A DNA stretch of 64,000 bases from Algoriphagus antarcticus (GTDB lineage Bacteria > Bacteroidota > Bacteroidia > Cytophagales > Cyclobacteriaceae): positions 1 to 64,000 of the forward strand of contig NZ_MSSW01000040.1 of the NCBI RefSeq assembly GCF_002150685.1, written 5' to 3'. The notes beneath the pieces were generated by a model, which saw only the letters and a list, made by a program, of their open reading frames with translations, was not told the DNA's origin and did not search any database. Positions 46,086 to 56,078 of this stretch are shown here, one piece after another (positions within the stretch are counted from its first letter, which is position 1; each line of letters opens with the position of its first letter). A program made the position numbers and the translations under genes.

Positions 46086-48953
46086 TCATGTCATTTCACT
46101 GGAACTCCTCTTCAATGAATATTCCTTTATCTTTTCGGCCAGTGCCACTAATCGAATTGGCTTAGTGAGATAATCATCCATGCCAGCATCAACTGCTTTT
46201 TTCTGATCTTCTTCAAAGACATTGGCGGACAAACCAACAATGAAAATCTTCTCCTTTCCTTCTAACTTCCTGATTTCCTTTGCAGCTTCCAGTCCATTTA
46301 GGACGGGCATTTGGACATCCATCAGGATAATATCAAACTCCTTCTGCTGGACCATATCCAATGCTTCTTGCCCATTTTTGGCTACTTCAAAATCATAGCC
46401 CAACTGCTCAAGAATCAAAGTCATCAGCTGAAGGTTTAGGTCATTATCCTCTGCCAAAATAATTCTCATAGGGTATTCCCTTGCCATTCCATTCCAATTC
46501 CTCCGCTTGGGCATTTCACTAATGGGATTTTCTGAGAAAATTATGGGGGCCTTTTTCAATATAACTGAAAAGGCGAAAAGAGCTCCCTTGCCTTGCTCAC
46601 TGCTAATGGACAATTCTCCCCCCATCAATTCAACAATCTTCTTAGCAATAGCTAAACCCAATCCAGAACCTTGATAACTTCTGGAACTTGAACTTTCTAC
46701 TTGATAAAAAGGATCCGTGAGTCTTGGTATTTCCTCTGCCGGAATACCAATTCCACTATCCTTGACGCTGCACTTTAGGTAATTAATTTCTCCAGAAATG
46801 TTTTCAATTTCAAGGTTCACCTTCACCGTACCACCCTTCGGAGTAAACTTCACTGCGTTACCCACAAGATTCAGAATCACTTGATTGATTTTTTCCACAT
46901 CACCTTCCATCAGCTCTTTGGTCTCTGGTTCGTAGATGGTAGTCAAAATCACTCCTTTTTTCTGGGCTAAGCCATAAAAAATATTCACCTGCTTTTCCAA
47001 CTCATCAGCAGGGCAAAAGACCGTAGAGTTGATTTCAATTTTACCCGCTTCGATTTTCGAATAATCAAGGATGTCCTTGATGATATTCAATAATGAATTG
47101 CCTGAGTTTTTGATGATATCAAGGTATTGAAGCTGCTCAGCATCAAGCGTAGTTTGATCCAACAAGTCAATAATCCCCAGAAGGCCATTCATGGGTGTTC
47201 TTATCTCATGACTCATATTGGCTAGGAATTCAGACTTGGCTCTGCTTGCCTGATCAGCAGCATTCATGGCTTCCACAAGGCCTTTTTCCCAGATACGTTG
47301 ACTGGTGATGTCTTTGGAAATGGACATCATCCGCTTAGTATCCAATGGGAAAAAACGCACCTCAAAGTATTGATTATCTTCACCATCCCTGAGTTTTAAA
47401 TCGACCGTCTGGATTTGCTCTGTTTTTCTCGCCAGATTAAAAGCAAATTGCGTTTGTTCCCGTTGTTCAATCGGAACCAAATCAAAAAGAGAGACTCCTA
47501 TTGCTGCGTCAGATCTTGATTTCAGAAATTTTTGATCCTTAACATGAGCCTCCAGAACTATTCCATTATTATCATAAGTAAATATGATATCGGGTATATT
47601 ATCGATCAGATTTTGAAGGCGTTTTCCACTTTCTATCAATTCCTGATTAATTTGAAATTGAGCAGTGATATCTGTACAAATACCAAGTCCTCCATTAAAT
47701 CTTCCCACCTCATCGAAGACTAATTTTTCGAAAATTCTAAGTCTGACTTTTAAGCCATCAGGTTTTTCGAAATCATATTCCAAATCTATGAAAGACTTAT
47801 ACTGACTTAGCGCTTCTTTCACCAAACTCTTTACATTCAAGGCATCCATATGCCCTTCTTCACCTCTAAATGCCTCTAAAAACTCTGATTTGGGATGACC
47901 CAATATTTCCTCCACTTCATCACTGACTCTAGTAATTTCTCCTTTGAAATTATGGAAAAAGACAAAACCCCGAAGTTCCTTTAACAGGATGTTTTGCTGG
48001 TCGAATAACTCTGAAATTTCCTCTGCACTTTCTTCAAGTAGCTTTTGCGACTCCAATCTATTCTTTAATGAAAGCGTAAAGAATATCACAGTTCCTATGA
48101 GCAAAAAAACGAAGCCTGAGAATAATAACAGATAGGTACTGTAAATCCCGCTGGTGACTGACTCTGATTCAATCATAAATAAGAGCGCTGCATTTTCATA
48201 AAAATCCCCAAAGTCAAATGGGTATTGCACCAGAACTCCAGACCCAGAAGTTGGTCCTTTCTTCCAATCAATTTCATAAAGCCCTATTACTCCAATAGCA
48301 ACATCACTTTGGATTTGCTGAAAAGAAAGGTCATCAATTTCTATTATGGACCTTCCCTGCTGTCCTTGATCTAAATTCCTTAACTCCTCACCTAACATCA
48401 GAAGCTTAGTGCCCTCCTTATGCAGGTAATAATGAGTAACAAAATCCTTAGAAAACTTGACAGGATTTAAAGAAAAATAAATTTCAAAACCTAATTCATT
48501 ACCATTTGAAAAATATTCAAAATCACGGCTACCATTTGTAGGAATTCCCTCGTGAGCTCCATTCCGAATGAAATCATTTCTTTCAGTCCTAGTCAAATAA
48601 ATAACGGAATCCTGCAGATTTATCCAGACTGTGTCAATAAGCCCTGGATAGTTGTTAAAAACCTCTTTTACTACTTTTGTCAAATCACCCCCAAAGTCAT
48701 CCTCATCCAAATCCTCATCTTCCAGATAATCTATCACCCCCTCAGCATTGACTTCAAATCGATCTATAGCGATCTCAATCTCTGTGGCCGCAAGCTCCGT
48801 TTGCTTCCTTAAAAACCGCTTTCTAGAATTGGTTTCCGCATCAGTTATAGTTATAAAAAAACTAACTCCCAACATGACCACCAAGATCACCAACCCGCTC
48901 CCGCTAATAATCGTTAGCCAAAAATCTCTGCGATTTCCAATCCTTTTTTTCAT
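46086..48953 (-). CDS. Membrane hybrid sensor kinase (PAS-PAS-kinase-receiver)
   Basis: The 955-residue protein has two membrane helices (about 14-34 and 274-297) framing a periplasmic domain, a short coiled coil, two PAS-like domains (about 330-440 and 450-560; the second with LIDNIPDIIFTYDNNG), HisKA with His near 582 (NMSHEIRTPMNG), HATPase (ILNLVGNAVKFTPKG), and a receiver (about 825-945) with Asp near 877 (ILMDVQMPVLNG). It lacks an output domain, so phosphate probably passes to another protein. The start ATG overlaps by 1 nt the stop (TAATG) of the lipoprotein gene upstream, a sign of joint work. Confidence 0.95.
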   Translation of the reverse strand: MKKRIGNRRDFWLTIISGSGLVILVVMLGVSFFITITDAETNSRKRFLRKQTELAATEIEIAIDRFEVNAEGVIDYLEDEDLDEDDFGGDLTKVVKEVFNNYPGLIDTVWINLQDSVIYLTRTERNDFIRNGAHEGIPTNGSRDFEYFSNGNELGFEIYFSLNPVKFSKDFVTHYYLHKEGTKLLMLGEELRNLDQGQQGRSIIEIDDLSFQQIQSDVAIGVIGLYEIDWKKGPTSGSGVLVQYPFDFGDFYENAALLFMIESESVTSGIYSTYLLLFSGFVFLLIGTVIFFTLSLKNRLESQKLLEESAEEISELFDQQNILLKELRGFVFFHNFKGEITRVSDEVEEILGHPKSEFLEAFRGEEGHMDALNVKSLVKEALSQYKSFIDLEYDFEKPDGLKVRLRIFEKLVFDEVGRFNGGLGICTDITAQFQINQELIESGKRLQNLIDNIPDIIFTYDNNGIVLEAHVKDQKFLKSRSDAAIGVSLFDLVPIEQREQTQFAFNLARKTEQIQTVDLKLRDGEDNQYFEVRFFPLDTKRMMSISKDITSQRIWEKGLVEAMNAADQASRAKSEFLANMSHEIRTPMNGLLGIIDLLDQTTLDAEQLQYLDIIKNSGNSLLNIIKDILDYSKIEAGKIEINSTVFCPADELEKQVNIFYGLAQKKGVILTTIYEPETKELMEGDVEKINQVILNLVGNAVKFTPKGGTVKVNLEIENISGEINYLKCSVKDSGIGIPAEEIPRLTDPFYQVESSSSRSYQGSGLGLAIAKKIVELMGGELSISSEQGKGALFAFSVILKKAPIIFSENPISEMPKRRNWNGMAREYPMRIILAEDNDLNLQLMTLILEQLGYDFEVAKNGQEALDMVQQKEFDIILMDVQMPVLNGLEAAKEIRKLEGKEKIFIVGLSANVFEEDQKKAVDAGMDDYLTKPIRLVALAEKIKEYSLKRSSSEMT

Positions 48954-49960
48954 TAGGATCTTATTTCAATTTCTATCAAATACCAATCAAGAAGACTAAA
49001 AGGAACTGCATAAGCCGCTCCTGGGCTAAATTCATCTTCAAAAAAATAGTGATTTTCCCTATCTAAAATAAAAGACTGCGCCATCTTGCGAACCTCACTA
49101 TTCTTACTATTGAATAGATTAAAGTCTGAAATACGAAAGTTATCTGCATGAATCGTTTCTCTATATACATGATTTAACAAAGGCGGAAAACTCAATGCTT
49201 CTATCGCAGCAGCATTTCCCCCTACGATATCCCCTTTACTATTGACTATTAAAAAATCACCTTTCTTCTTTGCCAAATAGCGATTAATCAGCTCATCCAC
49301 TGTGATATCTATTCCTAATACAGCATACAATTCTCCCTCCTCAAAAACTGGATGAACCAATGAAAGAATCCATCCTCTGCCTGCTGGATCTACATAAACT
49401 TCGGATATCCACACCGGACCTCTTTCGGGATTATGCACTAAATCTCCTTCGTAAAAGAAATTGAAGCGCGTCAAATCCAGATTCGGTTCCATTAGGGCTT
49501 TGGCATCATAGGCTGGAAAAACACGGGACACCTGATCGACAGTATTGTAATAAATCTGTGCGAGCATATCGTATTTTTCATAAGTTTGAACGAAAAGAGA
49601 ATCCATGCTGTGGGTGATCAATACATTCTCCATGGATTTCTCAAAATCAGTGGTACTATCAAAAATAACCACCGAACTCAGCTTCTCGAAATCCTGAGGA
49701 GTATTCGTAGAAAAGCCCCCCTCAAAACTATACTTATTTATTTCTGCCTGCCTCAATAAACTATCTCTATTTGCCAAAAGGAACTCGAAGTGATCCTTCA
49801 TGGAAATTATCTCCTTGTTAAGTTGAGCAAGCTCAGATTCAATCTCTACTATGATTGACCGATCAATGACTAAACTGTGATTACTTCCGGTTTTAGTAGA
49901 AGGTTCACAGGAACATAAAAAGATGAGTATCGGAAAAATTCTAAGGATAGTTGACTTCAT
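48953..49960 (-). CDS. Cache-domain lipoprotein, partner of the hybrid kinase
   Basis: From the ATG at 49960 a type II signal with lipobox LCSC (Cys near 16, IFPILIFLCSCEPS) is followed by a helix (about 30-65, IVEIESELAQLNKEIISMKD) and a periplasmic dCache-type sensor. The segments VWISEVYVDPAGRGWILSLV and YAVLGIDITVDELIN are the conserved core of double Cache domains, which usually belong to kinases or chemoreceptors. Here it is a free lipoprotein. It overlaps the kinase gene by 1 nt, suggesting that it feeds a ligand signal to the kinase (inference). A GTG at 50005 is a less likely start. Confidence 0.85.
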   Translation of the reverse strand: MKSTILRIFPILIFLCSCEPSTKTGSNHSLVIDRSIIVEIESELAQLNKEIISMKDHFEFLLANRDSLLRQAEINKYSFEGGFSTNTPQDFEKLSSVVIFDSTTDFEKSMENVLITHSMDSLFVQTYEKYDMLAQIYYNTVDQVSRVFPAYDAKALMEPNLDLTRFNFFYEGDLVHNPERGPVWISEVYVDPAGRGWILSLVHPVFEEGELYAVLGIDITVDELINRYLAKKKGDFLIVNSKGDIVGGNAAAIEALSFPPLLNHVYRETIHADNFRISDFNLFNSKNSEVRKMAQSFILDRENHYFFEDEFSPGAAYAVPFSLLDWYLIEIEIRS

Positions 49961-49982
49961 GGAGTTTGTGCTAATTGGGAAA

Positions 49983-50222
49983 TTATAAATTTTCCACTTC
50001 AGCACGAAATGATTGTCCCATTTCTTTAAATCGTAATTTCACTTTTTCGAAAAACTCTCCTTCCCAAAAAATCTTCAAATCGGCTTCATCGAGCACATCC
50101 ATTTCTGAAAGTTTGAACGTCTGCTCCATTGGACCCAATTCAAATTTGATGATATATTTATTGTTCCAGGAGAACACACTGATACGAATTTCTTCCTGAA
50201 TGAATTCTTGCACAACTCTCAT
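49983..50222 (-). CDS. Small conserved-looking protein, coupled to OsmC gene (79 aa)
   Basis: The start at 50222 forms an ATGA overlap with the OsmC stop (50219-50221), which fixes it over an earlier ATG. The product (MRVVQEFIQEEIRISVFSWN and on) is mixed alpha/beta, ending with a helix FFEKVKLRFKEMGQSFRAEV; no signal or membrane segment. I do not recognise the family. Its operon with the OsmC-like protein suggests an accessory role in the same process, not shown by sequence. Confidence 0.75.
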   Translation of the reverse strand: MRVVQEFIQEEIRISVFSWNNKYIIKFELGPMEQTFKLSEMDVLDEADLKIFWEGEFFEKVKLRFKEMGQSFRAEVENL

Positions 50223-50635
50223 TGCTTCGTTTTTACTTCTGATGAAAATGAAATAGTAGCCTTCAAAGAAGATGCTACTGAGCAATATTTCTCCACAGAT
50301 AACGCAACAACCTTGGCAAACTCTTCCTCATTGGCATCTGGAGAAATCAAGATGAACTTCATATGGATATCTGTATAAAATGCCGGTACGCCCTCGCTTC
50401 TATCTCCCACTACTTCTACGATGAAGTCTGTGATCGTTTTACGCTTCTTTTTCATCATCAAGACAGCATCTACAGATGCACAGGATCCCAGTGCAGAAAG
50501 CAGCATATCCATAGGAGATTGCGCTTTTTTTTCTTCAGGATCATACATATCGATCTGAACTATGTTGCCTTGAGCATTTACCGCTTCGTACTCGTGATCC
50601 GCCTTCATGCGAACCGTTACATTTCTTTTTGCCAT
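50219..50635 (-). CDS. OsmC-family peroxidase-like protein
   Basis: The 138-residue protein has the OsmC/Ohr fold signature: the strand segment VTVRMKADHEYEAVNAQG, AQSPMDMLLSALGSCASVDAV (first redox Cys in GSC), and ALSVEKYCSVASSL (second Cys). These two Cys normally reduce organic peroxides, with electrons from lipoyl or thiol donors; the class is closer to YhfA-like OsmC than to Ohr. It begins a two-gene operon with the 79-residue protein. Confidence 0.92.
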   Translation of the reverse strand: MAKRNVTVRMKADHEYEAVNAQGNIVQIDMYDPEEKKAQSPMDMLLSALGSCASVDAVLMMKKKRKTITDFIVEVVGDRSEGVPAFYTDIHMKFILISPDANEEEFAKVVALSVEKYCSVASSLKATISFSSEVKTKQ

Positions 50636-50704
50636 TTTACCGCTGATTAAAGTCCTTGAATCTTATTTTTCAAATTCTATTTTTATGTATATCCGCATGG
50701 TTTT

Positions 50705-50800
50705 CAAAAGCCAAACTTCGACACCTCGGTTTCGCTCGATTCCCGAGCAAAATTACCATTAAGTTGAGCAGAGACCGAATAGCAGATTAGTACAAGGCAC
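50705..50800. repeat. Degenerate inverted repeat and filler in spacer
   Basis: The 302-nt spacer 50636-50937 holds no gene. ACTTCGACACCTCGGTTTCGCTCG (part: TTCGACACCTCGGTTTCGCT, 50715-50738) and the reverse-oriented AAGTTGAGCAGAGACCGAA form a diverged pair typical of TTCGACTCCGCTCAA-type intergenic repeats of this phylum. Confidence 0.4.
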
Positions 50801-50879
50801 TAATAAACCAAAAACTTGAAAACTCCGGTGATCACCATCATCTGTCTTACAAGTCACGTCCTGTTTTCTGTCTTCTAAA

Positions 50880-50923
50880 GAAACCCTCTGTGCTTTCTTC
50901 GTAATCTCTTTGTGGCTGAATAA
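50880..50923 (+). repeat. CTCTGCGAAAA/TTTGTGG-type dispersed repeat, copy 3
   Basis: Diverged copy reading AAACCCTCTGTGCTTTC, TTCGTAATC, TCTTTGTGGCTGAATAA, 15 nt before the end of the icmF gene. Confidence 0.45.
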
Positions 50924-50937
50924 CTATGCTCTTCAAA

Positions 50938-53900
50938 TCACATATTTCGGCGATACTGTCCACCTACTTCGTAAAGTGCATGAGTAATCTGACCCAGAGA
51001 ACAATACTTTGCTGCCTCCATTAGCTCTTCGAAAATATTCTCATTATTAACTGACACTTTTCTAAGCGCCTGCAGATGTTCGTTTACCAATTCAGGATTC
51101 GCAGCATGAAGTGTTTGTAACGTTTTAATTTGCGCCTCTTTTTCTTCCTTCTCTGCGCGAATTACCTCGCCTGGAGTGACCGTAGGAGATCCATCTGAAG
51201 AAAGAAAAGTATTCACACCGATAATTGGATATTCACCCGAGTGCTTAAGCATTTCATAGGTCATACTTTCATCCTGAATTTTGCCACGCTGATACATAGT
51301 CTCCATCGCGCCAAGCACTCCGCCACGCTCAGTGATTCTATCAAACTCCACATATACAGCTTCCTCTACTAAATCTGTCAATTCCTCTATAATAAAGGAA
51401 CCTTGAATAGGGTTTTCATTCTTAGTAAGTCCCAATTCCTTATTGATAATCAACTGAATAGCCATTGCTCTACGGACTGATGCTTCAGTAGGAGTTGTGA
51501 TAGCTTCATCGTATGCATTTGTGTGTAGCGAGTTGCAATTATCATAAATCGCATACAATGCCTGAAGCGTAGTTCGGATATCATTGAAATCAATTTCCTG
51601 CGCATGAAGCGAGCGGCCTGAGGTCTGAATATGATATTTCAGCATCTGAGAACGCTCATTTGCACCGTACTTCAGTTTCATGGCTTTTGCCCAAACCCTA
51701 CGGGCAACTCTCCCTATTACTGCATATTCAGGATCGATTCCGTTGGAGAAAAAGAAGGAAAGATTTGGTGCAAATTGATTGATGTCCATACCACGGCTCA
51801 CGTAGTATTCCACGTAAGTAAAGCCATTGGAAAGTGTCAACGCTAACTGAGTAATCGGATTGGCTCCTGCTTCTGCGATATGATATCCAGAGATAGACAC
51901 CGAATAAAAATTACGGATACCCTTCTCGATGAAGTATTGCTGTACATCTCCCATGAGTCTCAGAGAAAATTCCGTAGAGAAAATACAGGTATTTTGTGCC
52001 TGATCTTCCTTCAGAATATCTGCTTGGACTGTTCCTCTGACTTTGGCGATAGTATCAGCTTTTATTTTCTGATAAACTTCAGCTGGCAATACCTGATCGC
52101 CCGTCACTCCCAATAACATCAAACCTAAGCCACTATTTCCCACTGGAACTTTCGCATTGTAAGTTGGTCGAGGAAGATTTTTATTTTTATAAATCCCATC
52201 GATTTTCTGATCAATCTCTTTTTCTAAGCCATTCTCTTTGATGTAAACTTCGCATTGTTGGTCGATCGCGGCATTCATGAAAAATGCTGTCATCGTGGCT
52301 GCTGGACCGTTTATAGTCATTGACACTGACGTCATTGGATCTACTAAATTAAAGCCCGAATAGAGCTTTTTCGCGTCATCCAAACAGCAGACATTGACAC
52401 CCGAATTACCGATTTTTCCATAAATATCAGGTCGATAATCAGGATCTTCTCCGTAAAGCGTCACTGAATCAAAAGCCGTGGAAAGTCGCTTCGCATCCAT
52501 ATCCTTGGAAACATAATGGAAGCGCTTATTGGTACGTTCTGGCCCGCCTTCGCCTGCAAACATTCGGGTAGGATCTTCTCCTTCACGCTTAAATGGAAAA
52601 ACTCCGGCTGTATAAGGGAATTTGCCGGGCACATTTTCCCTTAAACCCCATTTCAAAATATCTCCCCAAGCCTCATACTTAGGCAAGGAAATTTTAGGTA
52701 TTCTAGTTTCCGAAAGTGAAGTAGAGAAGGTCTTAATCTTGATCTCCTTATCTCGTACCTTGAAAACATAAAAATCCTCGGAATACTTAGCTGATTCAGA
52801 AGACCAATCCTCTAGCCACTTTTTGTTTTTAGGATCAAAATCAAGTTCTACCTGCGCATACACTTCTTGAAGTTCTTTGATCAATCTATCCCTGTCCTCT
52901 ACTTTCGTGTTTTCTACCGCTTCGATAGACTTCGTAATACTATAAAGCTGCTGCGCAATTTCTCGCTGCTCTTCTACCCAGACATCATAGTTTCTGTTGA
53001 TTTCAGAGATCTCAGAGAGATAGCGGGTTCTAGCTGGAGGAATGATGTAGATTTTCTCCGAGCTACCGGCAGTCAACTCAAAACTGCTGTCCAGCTCTGG
53101 ATGCTTCACAGCAATCTTGGAAATCAACGTGCGATAAAGCTCGTTCATTCCTGGATCATTGAATTGGGAGGCAATGGTGCCGAACACTGGAATATCTTCG
53201 TCCTTAGCTTCCCATAGATTGTGATTACGCTTAAACTGCTTTTTCACATCGCGAATTGCATCCAAAGCGCCTCTCTTATCAAACTTGTTCAATGCGATCA
53301 CATCTGCGAAGTCTAACATGTCGATCTTTTCCAATTGGGATGCTGCACCATATTCGGGCGTCATCACATAGAGTGAAAGGTCTGAATGCTCGATAATCTC
53401 CGTATCGGACTGACCGATCCCAGAAGTCTCCAAAATCACCATATCGTATCCGGCAGCTTTAACCGTATCCACCGCATCCTGCACATAGCGTGAAAGTGCA
53501 AGGTTGGACTGACGAGTCGCAAGAGAACGCATATAAACGTGCGGATGATGGATGGCATTCATTCGAATTCGATCTCCTAGTAAAGCTCCACCAGTTTTTC
53601 GCTTAGATGGATCAACTGATATAATAGCCAGCGTTTTATCATCAAAGTCTGTTATGAATCTACGAACCAACTCATCCACCAGAGAAGACTTTCCTGCACC
53701 ACCGGTACCAGTGATTCCCAGAACCGGAGTTTTACACTCCTTGCTTAGTTTTCTTACTTTTGCCAGAAGTGCTGAAGAGTTTTCAGGGAAGTTTTCGAAA
53801 GCAGAAATAGCTCTAGCCACATGCTCTTTATTATCCACACCCAGCACAAATCCTTCTGGCAATTCATCTCCAATGGCAAAATCACATTGACTTACCAAGT

Positions 53901-54315
53901 CATTAATCATACCCTGCAATCCCATGGATCGCCCATCGTCGGGAGCGTAAATTCTTGTGATCCCATACTCTTGCAATTCACGAATCTCCTCAGGAAGAAT
54001 CGTTCCTCCACCTCCACCAAAAATTTTCACGTGTGCGGCTCCTTTTTCACGAAGCAAATCATACATGTATTTGAAAAACTCTACGTGCCCACCTTGGTAA
54101 GAAGTGATCGCAATTGCCTGCACGTCCTCTTGGATAGCACAATCCACGATCTCCTGAACGGATCGATTATGACCTAAATGGATCACTTCACAGCCAGTGG
54201 ACTGAATGATGCGACGCATGATATTAATGGCTGCATCGTGCCCGTCAAACAAGGATGCTGCAGTAACAATTCTAATGTGATTTTTGGGTTTGTAGCTCTC
54301 AGGAATGATAGTCAT
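50938..54315 (-). CDS. icmF: Fused isobutyryl-CoA mutase (IcmF)
   Basis: The 1125-residue protein joins an N-terminal B12-binding domain (about 1-145; [11 protein letters not shown] and [11 protein letters not shown]), a G3E-type P-loop GTPase chaperone (about 190-420; [20 protein letters not shown]) and the mutase large domain (about 560-1125). Its active-site stretch has [14 protein letters not shown] with Phe, as in IcmF, rather than the TIRQY of methylmalonyl-CoA mutase. [20 protein letters not shown] and [14 protein letters not shown] are intact. It interconverts isobutyryl- and n-butyryl-CoA (and pivalyl/isovaleryl-CoA in some species) with AdoCbl. Divergent from a CoA-transferase. No cobalamin riboswitch was seen in the 240-nt spacer. 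Confidence 0.96.
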   Translation of the reverse strand: MTIIPESYKPKNHIRIVTAASLFDGHDAAINIMRRIIQSTGCEVIHLGHNRSVQEIVDCAIQEDVQAIAITSYQGGHVEFFKYMYDLLREKGAAHVKIFGGGGGTILPEEIRELQEYGITRIYAPDDGRSMGLQGMINDLVSQCDFAIGDELPEGFVLGVDNKEHVARAISAFENFPENSSALLAKVRKLSKECKTPVLGITGTGGAGKSSLVDELVRRFITDFDDKTLAIISVDPSKRKTGGALLGDRIRMNAIHHPHVYMRSLATRQSNLALSRYVQDAVDTVKAAGYDMVILETSGIGQSDTEIIEHSDLSLYVMTPEYGAASQLEKIDMLDFADVIALNKFDKRGALDAIRDVKKQFKRNHNLWEAKDEDIPVFGTIASQFNDPGMNELYRTLISKIAVKHPELDSSFELTAGSSEKIYIIPPARTRYLSEISEINRNYDVWVEEQREIAQQLYSITKSIEAVENTKVEDRDRLIKELQEVYAQVELDFDPKNKKWLEDWSSESAKYSEDFYVFKVRDKEIKIKTFSTSLSETRIPKISLPKYEAWGDILKWGLRENVPGKFPYTAGVFPFKREGEDPTRMFAGEGGPERTNKRFHYVSKDMDAKRLSTAFDSVTLYGEDPDYRPDIYGKIGNSGVNVCCLDDAKKLYSGFNLVDPMTSVSMTINGPAATMTAFFMNAAIDQQCEVYIKENGLEKEIDQKIDGIYKNKNLPRPTYNAKVPVGNSGLGLMLLGVTGDQVLPAEVYQKIKADTIAKVRGTVQADILKEDQAQNTCIFSTEFSLRLMGDVQQYFIEKGIRNFYSVSISGYHIAEAGANPITQLALTLSNGFTYVEYYVSRGMDINQFAPNLSFFFSNGIDPEYAVIGRVARRVWAKAMKLKYGANERSQMLKYHIQTSGRSLHAQEIDFNDIRTTLQALYAIYDNCNSLHTNAYDEAITTPTEASVRRAMAIQLIINKELGLTKNENPIQGSFIIEELTDLVEEAVYVEFDRITERGGVLGAMETMYQRGKIQDESMTYEMLKHSGEYPIIGVNTFLSSDGSPTVTPGEVIRAEKEEKEAQIKTLQTLHAANPELVNEHLQALRKVSVNNENIFEELMEAAKYCSLGQITHALYEVGGQYRRNM

Positions 54316-54555
54316 GGAGTTGTATTAGCTAAATTTAGTTTTCTGTTTTATGGCCAAATGGATTTATAATTTTCCAGCTGCCCAGAACACAAATATAGTA
54401 ATTATAAAGGCGCTCCACTTTCGCTATTACATGAAAAACAAAATATAATTTGGCTTTTTAACAAAGGGATTCTGACTCTTAGCCCCCTTTCACAAGAATT
54501 TTTCCGAACTTTAACGTTCTGATTAAAATCTCCTTTAATCAAAATTATCTCCGAT

Positions 54556-55848
54556 ATGATTAATTATGTCACGCCAGAAGTAGCTGTTTCTTCTATCCAG
54601 AGCCATCAAAGAGTTTTCATCCATGGCAGTGCTGCTACACCGACTACCCTACTTTATGCTTTGGCAGCTAGAAAAGACGAACTCAAAGATGTGGAAATAG
54701 TCGCCATCACAACCTTAGGTGACATGCCGCTGGTATCAGATGAGTGTAAGGACAGCTTTTATATGAATTCTCTCTTTGTGTCTCAGAATGTAAGAGCAGC
54801 GGTCAACTCAGAACATGGAGGCTATGTTCCAATTTTTCTCAGTGAAATTGGTCACTTGTTCAGAAAGAATATCTTGTCAATTGATGTGGCCATAGTGCAG
54901 GTTTCTGAGCCAGATATGCATGGGTTTTGTTCATTGGGGACTTCTGTAGACGTGGCCAAACCTGCAGTGGAAACTTCCCGGACTATCATAGCTCAAGTCA
55001 ATAAGCAAATGCCGAGAACACATGGAGATGGACAAATCCATATTTCAAAGTTTCATGCTGCAATTCATGTGAATGAGCCTCTTCCAGAAGTAGACTACAG
55101 TGAAAAGATAACTGATATAGAACGTCAAATAGGTAACCATTGCGCTTCTCTCATTGAAGATCGATCCACGCTTCAAATGGGTATTGGAGCTATTCCGGAT
55201 GCAGTACTCGACTCCCTGAAGCATCATAAGGACCTGGGTATTCATACCGAGATGTTCTCAAATGGTATCTTGGGGCTTCTCAGATCTGGAGCGATCACCA
55301 ATAAATACAAGAAAAAACATCCAGGGAAAATTGTATCCGCTTTCGTCACAGGCACCAAGGAATTATATGACACCATAGATGACAATCCTGAGTTCTCTTT
55401 CCATGAAGCTGCTTATGTCAATGACACTGCGGTCATTCGTAAGAATCCCAAAGTAATCTCTATCAATAGCTGTGTTGAAATGGATTTGACCGGGCAAGTT
55501 TGTGCAGATTCTATTGGAAGCTACCAATACTCAGGTGTGGGTGGACAAATGGACTTTATGCGTGGCGCTTCACTTTCAGAAGGAGGCAAGCCAATTATGG
55601 CCATGACCTCCTCTACTCGAAAAGGAACTTCCAAAATAGTCCCTTTCCTGAAAGAAGGCGCTGGAGTAGTCACCACGAGAGCACACATGCAATACGTAGT
55701 CACCGAATACGGAATGGTCAATCTTTATGGAAAAAACCTGCGTCAGCGCGCTTATGAGCTGATGCGAATCGCTCATCCCGACCATAGGGAAACACTTGAA
55801 AAAGCCATTGTAGAGAGATTTGGCAGTTTTATCTATCCATTTAGATAA
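54556..55848 (+). CDS. Acetyl-CoA hydrolase/CoA-transferase family protein
   Basis: The 430-residue enzyme is of the Cat1/4-hydroxybutyrate CoA-transferase class. It has RVFIHGSAATPTTLLYAL, HGDGQIHISKFHAA, TLQMGIGAIPDAVLDSL (CoA site), HTEMFSNGILGLLRSGAITN, and the C-terminal QMDFMRGASLSEGGKPIMAM and AGVVTTRAHMQYVVTEYGMV. The Glu nucleophile is probably in HTEM or FHEAAY; I do not decide. It exchanges CoA between a carboxylate and acetyl- or butyryl-CoA. Its divergence from icmF suggests linked short-chain acyl-CoA metabolism (inference). Confidence 0.93.
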   Translation: MINYVTPEVAVSSIQSHQRVFIHGSAATPTTLLYALAARKDELKDVEIVAITTLGDMPLVSDECKDSFYMNSLFVSQNVRAAVNSEHGGYVPIFLSEIGHLFRKNILSIDVAIVQVSEPDMHGFCSLGTSVDVAKPAVETSRTIIAQVNKQMPRTHGDGQIHISKFHAAIHVNEPLPEVDYSEKITDIERQIGNHCASLIEDRSTLQMGIGAIPDAVLDSLKHHKDLGIHTEMFSNGILGLLRSGAITNKYKKKHPGKIVSAFVTGTKELYDTIDDNPEFSFHEAAYVNDTAVIRKNPKVISINSCVEMDLTGQVCADSIGSYQYSGVGGQMDFMRGASLSEGGKPIMAMTSSTRKGTSKIVPFLKEGAGVVTTRAHMQYVVTEYGMVNLYGKNLRQRAYELMRIAHPDHRETLEKAIVERFGSFIYPFR

Positions 55849-56078
55849 AAAGATTATAGGTAACGATGCAAGCAGTCAACATCTGTCTAGTAAACTGGTT
55901 AGAAGACTGAAGTGACTTTAAATACAGAGTTAGACTAATCTTAACCAAGTTTGTCTTTTGTACAAGGATAAAAACCGCAAATACATATCAGATAAAATCC
56001 AGGCAAATTGATACTTTGAGTTTTGATTTATTCTGCTTCTCTATAGATTAGCAAATAATTATTAACCCAAAAGATCTA

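Noticed and set aside
54316..54555. Cobalamin riboswitch before the B12-dependent icmF gene
   Set aside because: No B12-box-like sequence or matching stems were seen on the minus strand, and the spacer is short.
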